Assembly: GCA_029858845.1 (NCBI GenBank)
Contig: JAOUEG010000130.1
Span: 1-5,837 of the forward strand
Length of the DNA stretch: 5,837 bases
Reading direction: 5' to 3'
Source of the DNA: Chloroflexota bacterium
GTDB lineage: Bacteria > Chloroflexota > Limnocylindria > Limnocylindrales > CSP1-4
A program made the position numbers and the translations under genes. Position 1 is the first letter of the stretch; each line of letters begins with the position of its first letter. Below are positions 1 to 5,455 of this stretch, in pieces. Below the pieces are notes generated by a model. It worked only from the letters and a program-made list of their open reading frames with translations. It was not told the origin of the DNA and searched no databases.

Positions 1-483
1 CGGCGCGACCTCGATGATGGACGCCGTGCCGCGCCCGAAGTGGAAATCGTCGGTGCCTTCGAATTCACCTGCCGTGATCGTCGACGGCACGAACGGCGTG
101 GGTGTCGGCGTGGGCGCCGCCTCCGAGGCGATCGTGGCCGGCGGGGAGTCGGTCGGAGCGTCCAGCGAGCCGCCCTCCCCTGAGGGGTCGGGCACATCCG
201 CGGTCGGCGCCGGTAGTGGCGTCGTCGGCCCGGCCTCCACGAGTGACGTCCGGATGATCAGCGGAGAGCCGAGATACCAGCCCACGGGGACTGCCACCAA
301 GAGCGCCGCCACGACGAGGACGGCGGTCCGCATGGGATGACGTCCGGCGGCGGCGATCCACCCGCGACGCCATGCCACCGCGGCGATGGCGACGGCGGCG
401 AGGATGGAGCCGATCAGGACAGGGATTCGCAGCTCGTACAGGGCGCGTGCGGCGTCGTTGGCGAGTTCACCGATGGAAGGCAT
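1..483 (-). CDS. Membrane-anchored protein with probable DM13 domain (partial, C-terminus off the left edge)
   Basis: This reading frame stays open from an ATG at 483 to the window edge, giving 161 visible residues. Two hydrophobic segments are clear, at about residues 20-38 and 53-71, separated by a short Arg-rich loop. A Pro/Thr/Ser-rich linker of roughly 55 residues follows (about 84-137, with a TPTPTP run), typical of an extracytoplasmic spacer. The last visible residues, about 138-160 (AGEFEGTDDFHFGRGTASII), resemble the start of a DM13 domain, in which a short strand is followed by a G-T-A-x-I strand. DM13 has been proposed to be a redox or electron-transfer domain, but its conserved cysteine would lie beyond the edge. 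A second in-frame ATG at 507 would add eight residues. Neither start has a Shine-Dalgarno sequence; CACCAT at 490-495, six bases before the 483 ATG, resembles a weak leaderless -10 box, so I prefer 483. The gene follows glpD by 103 bases. The DM13 call rests on only about 25 residues. Confidence 0.72.
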   Translation of the reverse strand, partial: MPSIGELANDAARALYELRIPVLIGSILAAVAIAAVAWRRGWIAAAGRHPMRTAVLVVAALLVAVPVGWYLGSPLIIRTSLVEAGPTTPLPAPTADVPDPSGEGGSLDAPTDSPPATIASEAAPTPTPTPFVPSTITAGEFEGTDDFHFGRGTASIIEVAP

Positions 484-586
484 GGCGGGATGGTGCTGCA
501 CGCCCATGACAGCCGGATGACGGCCGGCAGCTCCGACTCGCGCGCCCCCCTCGGAGTGGACGTCGCCGGGGGCCCCTGGCTGACGA

Positions 587-2248
587 TCAAGCCGGGGGCG
601 CCACCGCGTACTCGCGCCGGGCCGTGTCGAGGAACGACTCGACCTCGAGGGCCTGGCGCGCCTCGCCCCAGCCGAGCTCGGCCGCCATGATCGAGGCCAC
701 GCGGGGGGCAACCTCCTCGCCGCGATCGGCGAGCTCAGGGGTGAGGCGCAGACGCCGCGACAGGACGTCGTCGATGGACAGGGCGAGCTCGTGACGGACG
801 GCCCAGGCGACCTCGGCCTCCAGGAACGGACGTCCGGCCACGAGCGGCCGCAGCAGGTCAAGATCCGCTCCGACGACGACGACCGCCGGCGCCTGGGTGC
901 CGTGTCGGGCGACCAGCCTGGTCGCCGCTTCCGGATGCGCAGTGGCGACCTCCGCGATACTCGCGAGCTCAGCTGCGATGCGATCCAGGGCGGGGCGGTC
1001 GGCCGCGCCGATCAGTCGATGGTCGGCTGTGGTGCTCGGCCGCTGGCGGGCGACGACCCGGCCAAGGGCGGCATCGACGACGTCGCGCGCCATGACCCGG
1101 TACGTCGTGTACTTCCCGCCGCCGATGCGGACGACACCGTTGGGCTCGGCCGTCACGCGATGTTCACGAGATGCCTTCACGGTGGAGCCGCCGGATGGCG
1201 CTATGAGCGGCCGGAGGCCGGCATAGGTGCCCACGATGTCCGACCGCACCAGGCCCACATCCAGGGTGGCGTTGACCGTCGCCAGGAGCTTGTCCACCTC
1301 CCACCCGTCGGCACTCGGCCGATCCGGTGGCCCGTCGAAGGGGGCGTCCGTCGTGCCGATCAGCCAGAAGTCGGGCCACGGGACGAGGAAGACGATCTTG
1401 CCGGGGACGCGGATCGTGAGGCCGGCGGTCGCCGGGATGCGGGCGCGAGGCACGATCAGGTGAGCCCCGCGACTCGGCAGGATGCGCATCGACGGGCTGG
1501 AGAACGGGTGCGACGCCTCCGCCGCCCAGACACCGGTTGCGTCGACCACAGCGCTCGTCCGGATCCGCAGGTCCTCGCCCGTCACCTCGTCACAGGCCGT
1601 GAGGGCGGTGAGCGTGCCGTAACCGGACTCCACCTCGATCCCGGTCGCGCGGACCCTCGTGACCGCGGGCGGTGCGGCATCGGTCGCGAGTGCCGTCTGC
1701 AGGACGGCCAAGGTGAAGCGGGCGTCGTCCTCCATCGCGTCGTGGTACAGCAGGCCGCCGCGAAGGCCGTCCCGATGGAGCGACGGGGCGACGGCCAGCG
1801 TGTCCTGGACGTTCAGGCGGCGGTGCCAGCCACCGTCATGACGCGCCCCAAGGATGTCGTAGAGGGTCAGACCGGCGTCGTAGAAGGCCTTCGTCGCGTA
1901 CGGCGTGCCGTAGATCGGGAACAGCAGCGGCTCGAGCGTGACGAGGTGCGGCGCGAGCTCCAACAGGCGATGCCGCTCCGCCAGGGCCTCGCGGACGAGC
2001 GGCAGATGGAACTGCTCCAGATAACGCAGGCCACCGTGGATCAACCGCGAGGATCGTGACGAGGTGCCAGAGGCGATGTCGTCCTGCTCGACGAGGGCGG
2101 CGTTGAGGCCCCGCGATGCGGCGTCCAGGAGCGCGCCGGCTCCGACGATCCCCCCGCCCACGATGACGAGGTCGAAGGTCTCGCTCGACAGGCGTTCGAT
2201 GGCGGCGCGCCGCTGCTCGAGGGGCGCCACGGCAGTGGATGCCGTCAT
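587..2248 (-). CDS. glpD: FAD-dependent glycerol-3-phosphate dehydrogenase
   Basis: The product oxidises sn-glycerol 3-phosphate to dihydroxyacetone phosphate with FAD, normally passing electrons to quinone at the inner face of the membrane. At 553 residues it matches full-length GlpD. The N-terminal Rossmann fold has VIVGGGIVGAG at 28-38 and an acidic residue, E54, closing the dinucleotide site. The family signature GTSSRSSRLIHGGLRYLE spans 61-78. Further family motifs are the Y-H-D-x-M-E-D-D-A-R segment at 168-177, DATGVWA at 236-242, GTTD at 298-301, AGLRPL at 343-348, SREH at 360-363 and GGGKYTTYR at 376-384. The last 140 or so residues form the GlpD C-terminal cap. The ATG overlaps the upstream TGA as ATGA, and an in-frame TGA lies just upstream, so this is the first possible start. 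No Shine-Dalgarno sequence is visible, so translation probably depends on coupling. An oxygen-reducing GlpO-type oxidase cannot be excluded from sequence alone. No glycerol kinase or facilitator gene is in view. Confidence 0.95.
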   Translation of the reverse strand: MTASTAVAPLEQRRAAIERLSSETFDLVIVGGGIVGAGALLDAASRGLNAALVEQDDIASGTSSRSSRLIHGGLRYLEQFHLPLVREALAERHRLLELAPHLVTLEPLLFPIYGTPYATKAFYDAGLTLYDILGARHDGGWHRRLNVQDTLAVAPSLHRDGLRGGLLYHDAMEDDARFTLAVLQTALATDAAPPAVTRVRATGIEVESGYGTLTALTACDEVTGEDLRIRTSAVVDATGVWAAEASHPFSSPSMRILPSRGAHLIVPRARIPATAGLTIRVPGKIVFLVPWPDFWLIGTTDAPFDGPPDRPSADGWEVDKLLATVNATLDVGLVRSDIVGTYAGLRPLIAPSGGSTVKASREHRVTAEPNGVVRIGGGKYTTYRVMARDVVDAALGRVVARQRPSTTADHRLIGAADRPALDRIAAELASIAEVATAHPEAATRLVARHGTQAPAVVVVGADLDLLRPLVAGRPFLEAEVAWAVRHELALSIDDVLSRRLRLTPELADRGEEVAPRVASIMAAELGWGEARQALEVESFLDTARREYAVAPPA

Positions 2249-2508
2249 CGCCGTGACTCATCGCCGAGGTCGCCGTTCGGCTCGGACCCGGCGCCGAGAC
2301 CGTCCCGACGGGGTCGCGAGATCCGCCACAGCAGCCCGCCGGTACCCACGATGAGCACCCCGATCAACAGGGGCTGGTGGAAGACGGTGTCCTGGAGGCC
2401 GGTCGGCAGCAGGCTGGTCACCACGGCAGCTCCGAGGACGATGGCGACCACGGCCCCGGCCAGCACCAGGACCTCGCGCCAGCCCGGCTGGCGCCCTATC
2501 TCAGCCAC
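2245..2508 (-). CDS. Small two-helix membrane protein of unknown function
   Basis: I do not recognise a named family. From the GTG at 2508 the product is 87 residues. It has a short N-terminus with Trp and Arg, a hydrophobic helix at about 13-34, a short loop (PTGLQDTVFHQ, 35-45), a second helix at about 46-61 ending in LLWRI, and a charged Arg-rich, Gly/Asp-rich tail. Arg residues flank the two helices on the outer ends, so the positive-inside rule puts both termini in the cytoplasm. I chose the GTG at 2508 because GAGG lies six bases upstream. An in-frame GTG at 2568 would give 107 residues but lacks such a site and would bury 68 bases inside nnrE. The chosen start overlaps the nnrE stop by eight bases, and the stop overlaps the glpD start as ATGA. 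This tight packing implies co-translation with both and suggests it is a real gene. A role as a membrane partner of GlpD is possible but unproven. Confidence 0.8.
   Translation of the reverse strand: MAEIGRQPGWREVLVLAGAVVAIVLGAAVVTSLLPTGLQDTVFHQPLLIGVLIVGTGGLLWRISRPRRDGLGAGSEPNGDLGDESRR
2476..2494. repeat. Perfect 9-base inverted repeat just inside the small membrane gene
   Basis: GCGCCAGCC and GGCTGGCGC flank a single central base, forming a 19-base near-palindrome. As RNA it could fold into an 8-pair stem with a three-base loop. On the leftward transcript it begins 15 bases into the small membrane gene, directly after the nnrE stop. No T tract follows, so it is not a typical intrinsic terminator. 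It also encodes ordinary residues (RQPGWR), so chance is possible in DNA this GC-rich. Confidence 0.45.
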
Positions 2509-3316
2509 GGTCGGCCTCGGGCGGGATCCCGATCGGGGCCACGAGTATCCGACCTGCGTGGGCCGCACCGCGACGCGTCAGGAGGCCGGTCTTGGGCCGA
2601 TGGAACGTGACCGTGAGGTCGGCACGAACGGCCGGGTCTGATGGTTCGCCGCTTGACAGGTCCACGGCCGTGGGCGTGTCCACCGCAACGACCGGGATGC
2701 CGGACGCTCGCGCCCGGCCGATCAACTCGACCGCGGAGCGGACCGGCTCGCGGAGCATCCCGCGAACGCCCGTACCGAGCAATGCATCCACGATGACGCT
2801 CGCCTTCTCGATCCCGTGGCCGAAGACCGCAACGTCACGGGCGACCGGGGCGTGGATCTTGGAGATGCCCCGATCCGACGCGATCCGATCCCAGTTCCTC
2901 GCCGAGGTCGCGTTACGTGGCCGCGACTCCGTTGAGATCACGGCGACAACGACCTGGGCCCCGGCCAAGGCGAGCCGGCGCGCGGCCACGAACCCATCGC
3001 CGCCGTTGTTGCCCGGCCCGCACATGATGACGATGGGACCGCTCCCCCACCGCCCGGTATCCACCGCGAGCGCCTTCACGGCTGCGGCGACCGCCGTGCC
3101 GGCGTGCTCCATCAGGCGCTCCTCCGGGACCCCGCTGGCCTGGGCTCGCCGGTCCGCGCCGGTCATCGCCTCCGCACCGATCGGCGGTAGCAGGGCGCGA
3201 CTCGCCCAGCGCTGGCGCAACCCGCGCAGGTCCAGGTCGAAGATCAGCGGGTCGTTCGCGGGGAGCGGCCCTTCGGCGGTGCCGGCAGGGTCCGCCGGGA
3301 TCGGGGTCGGAGGCAT
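2501..3316 (-). CDS. nnrE: NAD(P)H-hydrate epimerase, stand-alone YjeF N-terminal domain
   Basis: The product epimerises R- and S-forms of damaged, hydrated NADH and NADPH so that a partner dehydratase can repair them; it acts in the cytoplasm. At 271 residues it carries only the epimerase (YjeF N-terminal) domain, and the NnrD dehydratase domain often fused to it is absent and not encoded nearby. Visible motifs are the helix with MTGADRRA at 51-58 and LMEHAG at 68-73, the glycine-rich loop CGPGNNGGDGF at 99-109, D177 in DALLGTGVRG, the VDTPTAVDLSSG segment at 212-223 and FHRPKTG at 238-244. The usual DIPSGVD motif therefore reads DTPTAVD here. About 40 residues precede the normal domain start, rich in Pro and Ala at first. 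The ATG at 3316 is the first possible start after an in-frame stop. mutY ends 39 bases upstream. A TACGCT (3326-3331) nine bases before the ATG may be a weak -10 box. The small membrane gene overlaps the 3' end. Confidence 0.9.
   Translation of the reverse strand: MPPTPIPADPAGTAEGPLPANDPLIFDLDLRGLRQRWASRALLPPIGAEAMTGADRRAQASGVPEERLMEHAGTAVAAAVKALAVDTGRWGSGPIVIMCGPGNNGGDGFVAARRLALAGAQVVVAVISTESRPRNATSARNWDRIASDRGISKIHAPVARDVAVFGHGIEKASVIVDALLGTGVRGMLREPVRSAVELIGRARASGIPVVAVDTPTAVDLSSGEPSDPAVRADLTVTFHRPKTGLLTRRGAAHAGRILVAPIGIPPEADRG
2515..2518 (-). promoter_or_regulatory. Ribosome binding site (GAGG) that sets the start of the small membrane gene
   Basis: GAGG lies on the minus strand with six bases to the GTG at 2508. 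It sits inside the last codons of nnrE. It is the clearest Shine-Dalgarno match on the leftward genes here and favours the 87-residue over the 107-residue form of the small membrane protein. Confidence 0.5.
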
Positions 3317-3355
3317 GGTCCCGCAAGCGTAGCGCGTCGTCCCTTCACCGGGGCA

Positions 3356-4381
3356 TCACGACAACGGCAGGCGCGCCCGGACGATACCGTCCGCGCGGGG
3401 TTCGACTTCGACCAGCCCGTCGCCCGACAGGGCCTGCACCGCCAGGAGGACCCGCGCGTGGTCGTGCACCCCGATCTCCCCGTCCAGGTCCACCCAGCGG
3501 CCGTCCTCGACAGCTCGAAGCCGGTCCAGGATGCGTCCTCGGAGCCAACGATTCGTCGTCGCAAAGGGAGCCCGTCGCTCACGAACGATGCGGGGCGCGC
3601 GGGGCGCGGCGGAACGCGCGTCGGCGGGATGCGCATCGGCGGGATGCGCATCGGCGCCACGCGCGGCAGCGGCATCGGAGACCCGGGTGGTCGTATCGGC
3701 CGCCTCGATCGCGAACCGGCACCATCGCGCAGCCGGGCAGTCACCGCAGTGCGGAGACCGTGGTTTGCAGAGGGTCGCTCCCAGGTCCATCACGGCATGC
3801 GTCCAGGCGGCGGGTCGCTCGGCCGGCACCGCCGCGTCGGCGATCATCTGGAGATCCGCCGCCGGCACGATGCCGGCGGATCCGCCGACGATCCGGCCGA
3901 GGACTCGCCGCACGTTCACGTCCACGGCCCCCACCGGGACCCCGTACGCCAGGGCGGCAACGGCTCGCGCCGTGTACGGACCGACACCGGGCAGTGCCTG
4001 GAGTTCGTCGACCGATGACGGCACCCGACCGCCGTGCCGGGCGACGATGATCCGGGCGGCCCGCCACAGGGCCACGGCTCGCCGGTCATAGCCCAGGCCG
4101 GCCCACTCCCTGAGGACGTCGGCCGGGGAGGCAGCAGCGAGGTCGTCCGCGGTCGGGAAACGCGCGATGAAGCGCTCCCAGTAGGCCGCAGCGCGGGCAG
4201 CCTGGGTCTGCTGGGCCATCGCCTCGGCGACGAGGATCGCGTAGGGATCGGCGGTGCGGCGGAAGGCCAGTGGCCGGCCTCGCTCCTCGTACCAGGCGAG
4301 GATCGCGTCGCGCAGCGCCGTCGCGACGGCAGGCTCGGCATGGGCGGCGGACGCTCCGCTGGTTCGCTCCGGTCGTGGCAT
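3356..4381 (-). CDS. mutY: Adenine DNA glycosylase MutY without a NUDIX domain
   Basis: MutY removes adenine mispaired with 8-oxoguanine, starting base-excision repair. Numbered from the ATG at 4381 (341 residues), the helix with EAMAQQTQ holds the catalytic-type Glu at 53. The helix-hairpin-helix LPGVGPYTA spans 130-138, and the catalytic Asp is D154 in VDVNVRRVLGR. Four cysteines at 205, 212, 215 and 221 are spaced C-x6-C-x2-C-x5-C, the classic [4Fe-4S] loop. After an Ala/Asp/Pro linker containing a tandem repeat, the last 80 or so residues contain F-x5-RWLRGRILDRL and a terminal SGDGLVEV segment. This resembles the compact C-terminus of actinobacterial-type MutY rather than the NUDIX-like 8-oxoG domain of the E. 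coli enzyme. An in-frame ATG at 4447 would add 22 residues unlike the family. I prefer 4381 because TATCCT lies seven bases upstream, as for a leaderless transcript. nnrE follows after 39 bases. Confidence 0.94.
   Translation of the reverse strand: MPRPERTSGASAAHAEPAVATALRDAILAWYEERGRPLAFRRTADPYAILVAEAMAQQTQAARAAAYWERFIARFPTADDLAAASPADVLREWAGLGYDRRAVALWRAARIIVARHGGRVPSSVDELQALPGVGPYTARAVAALAYGVPVGAVDVNVRRVLGRIVGGSAGIVPAADLQMIADAAVPAERPAAWTHAVMDLGATLCKPRSPHCGDCPAARWCRFAIEAADTTTRVSDAAAARGADAHPADAHPADARSAAPRAPRIVRERRAPFATTNRWLRGRILDRLRAVEDGRWVDLDGEIGVHDHARVLLAVQALSGDGLVEVEPRADGIVRARLPLS
3606..3657. repeat. 15-base tandem repeat inside mutY
   Basis: The unit TCGGCGGGATGCGCA occurs exactly twice at 3621-3635 and 3636-3650. 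A partial third unit follows at 3651-3657, and a degenerate copy (about 11 of 15 matches) precedes it at 3606-3620. Since 15 is a multiple of three, the repeat encodes a five-residue period (ADAHP, ADAHP, ADARS) in the linker between the iron-sulfur loop and the C-terminal domain. Copy-number change would alter linker length without breaking the frame. Confidence 0.85.
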
Positions 4382-4388
4382 GCAACGC

Positions 4389-4394
4389 AGGATA
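4389..4394 (-). promoter_or_regulatory. Possible -10 box for leaderless mutY
   Basis: TATCCT on the minus strand fits the TANNNT pattern and ends seven bases before the mutY ATG at 4381. Transcription would then begin at or next to the A of the ATG, consistent with the absence of a Shine-Dalgarno sequence. No convincing -35 box is visible. Confidence 0.4.
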
Positions 4395-4455
4395 TCCCGT
4401 CGCTGGACGACCTCGACCGCGGCCGGACAGTGGCTCGCGCGCACCACGCCGCCAG

Positions 4456-4461
4456 TACCAT
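4456..4461 (+). promoter_or_regulatory. Possible -10 box for leaderless LLM oxidoreductase gene
   Basis: TACCAT fits TANNNT and ends six bases before the ATG at 4468. This is the spacing expected if transcription starts on the first base of the start codon. The upstream bases hold no Shine-Dalgarno sequence, and no good -35 box is seen at the usual distance. Confidence 0.4.
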
Positions 4462-4467
4462 CACCCG

Positions 4468-5445
4468 ATGCGGTTCGGAGCAGCGTTCTGGGTCAATCGG
4501 ACTTCGTGGACGGACCTCCGAGCGGCGTGCCTCCTTGCGGAGCGAGTCGGCTGGGATTCGATCTGGATCGACGATCATCTGCTCGCCGACGAGGGCGATC
4601 CGACCGACGGCAAGCTCGAGGGCTGGACGACACTCGCCGCCCTCGCGATGCTGACCAGCCATGTGCGGCTCGGGTTGCTCGTGGCGGCCAACACGTTCCG
4701 GCCGCCGGGGCTGACCGCCAAGCTCGCAACCACCCTGGACCAGCTGTCCGACGGCCGGGCCGTCCTGGGCGTCGGTGCGGGCTGGTTCGGACGGGAGCAC
4801 GAGGCCTTCGGGATCGACTTCGGGTCGGGCTTCGGCGAGCGGCTTGATCGTCTGGATGAAGCGGTGGGGCTGATCCGTCGCCTGCTGGACGGTGAGACCG
4901 TCACGCATGACGGACCGGCCTATCGGATGGACGCGGCTGTATGCCGGCCCCGTCCGATCCAGGACCGGCTCCCGATCCTCATCGGAGGATCCGGACCGAG
5001 CAAGACGCTTCGTACCGTCGCGCGCCACGCCGACATCTGGAACGCCTTCGGGAGTGCGGACCGAATCGCCGAAGTCTCCGAACTCCTCCGCCGGCGGTGC
5101 GACGAGCTCGGTCGGTCGTTCGACGCGATCGAGCGGACCGTCACGCTCCATGCGGTGATCCGCGACACACGGGCGGAGGCCGAATCCGCCTGGTCCGCCG
5201 TCGCGGCACGCCACGGGCTCGAGGGCCGCATCGGCAGCGATGGGGTCGGCCGGGGACTGTCGGTTGGCGGCCCTCCGAACGACATCGCCGAATTCATCGA
5301 CGGCTACCGGCGCGCCGGGGTCAGCGAGGTCATGGTCGTGTTCCGCGACCCGTTCGATCTCGAGACGATCGAACGTCTCGGGCAGGTCCGTGCTGCGCTG
5401 GGCTTCGGTCCGTCGGTCGGAGATCGCCCCGAGCCCGCGTTCTGA
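4468..5445 (+). CDS. LLM-class (luciferase-like) oxidoreductase, probably F420-dependent
   Basis: This is a TIM-barrel flavin/F420 oxidoreductase of the bacterial luciferase superfamily, 325 residues and near the usual length. The first strand is MRFGAAFW. IWIDDHLL at 32-39 is the typical second-strand motif with a conserved D-H pair. LGVGAGWFGREHEAFGI at 100-116 is the signature of the F420-type subfamily, and PILIGGSGPSKTLRTVARHADIWN-like sequence at 169-192 matches the phosphate-binding region of that group. Substrates of these enzymes are very diverse and cannot be read from sequence, so the cofactor call is by family resemblance; an FMN-using member is the main alternative. The frame is open further upstream to 4270, but the family N-terminus begins exactly at the ATG at 4468, and a -10-like TACCAT sits six bases before it. 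The gene diverges from mutY and converges on the SIS gene six bases past its stop. Confidence 0.9.
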   Translation: MRFGAAFWVNRTSWTDLRAACLLAERVGWDSIWIDDHLLADEGDPTDGKLEGWTTLAALAMLTSHVRLGLLVAANTFRPPGLTAKLATTLDQLSDGRAVLGVGAGWFGREHEAFGIDFGSGFGERLDRLDEAVGLIRRLLDGETVTHDGPAYRMDAAVCRPRPIQDRLPILIGGSGPSKTLRTVARHADIWNAFGSADRIAEVSELLRRRCDELGRSFDAIERTVTLHAVIRDTRAEAESAWSAVAARHGLEGRIGSDGVGRGLSVGGPPNDIAEFIDGYRRAGVSEVMVVFRDPFDLETIERLGQVRAALGFGPSVGDRPEPAF

Positions 5446-5455
5446 CCGGCGTCAG
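5442..5455. repeat. Short inverted repeat spanning both convergent stop codons
   Basis: CTGAC-CGGC-GTCAG is a five-base stem with a four-base loop. It holds the TGA of the LLM gene in its left arm and the TGA of the opposing SIS gene in its right arm. It has no T tract and is too short for a confident terminator call. Confidence 0.3.

Noticed and set aside
14..340. A 108-codon plus-strand frame rich in Gly, Val and Ser
   Set aside because: It is the complement of the Pro/Thr-rich linker and helices of the minus-strand membrane protein, which has coherent membrane segments and a domain start.
565..580. GC-rich palindrome after glpD as a possible terminator
   Set aside because: The GCC(G)GGGG/CCCCTGGC arms give only about six pairs with a wobble and a four-base loop. 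No T tract follows on the leftward strand.
791..2059. A 422-codon open frame on the plus strand opposite glpD
   Set aside because: GC-rich genes commonly leave an antisense frame open. This one is Arg/Gly/Asp-rich with no recognisable motif, whereas the minus-strand frame gives a complete GlpD.
3345..3356. ATG overlapping the mutY stop (TGATG) as a possible coupled start for nnrE
   Set aside because: It encodes only M-P-R before a stop and is out of frame with nnrE.
3853..3882. Nested inverted repeats (CCGCCGGC/GCCGGCGG and GATCCGCC/GGCGGATC)
   Set aside because: They lie within conserved mutY coding sequence in very GC-rich DNA and are explained by Gly/Ala/Pro codons. No nearby feature needs them.
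4382..4447. Upstream ATG giving MutY a 22-residue N-terminal extension
   Set aside because: The extra residues do not resemble the family, would leave only 20 bases to the divergent gene, and would cover the -10-like element at 4389-4394.
3916..5214. A 432-codon open frame on the minus strand across the LLM gene and part of mutY
   Set aside because: It runs antisense to a clear LLM oxidoreductase and then out of frame through mutY. Its composition is Arg/Pro/Ser-rich with no family features.
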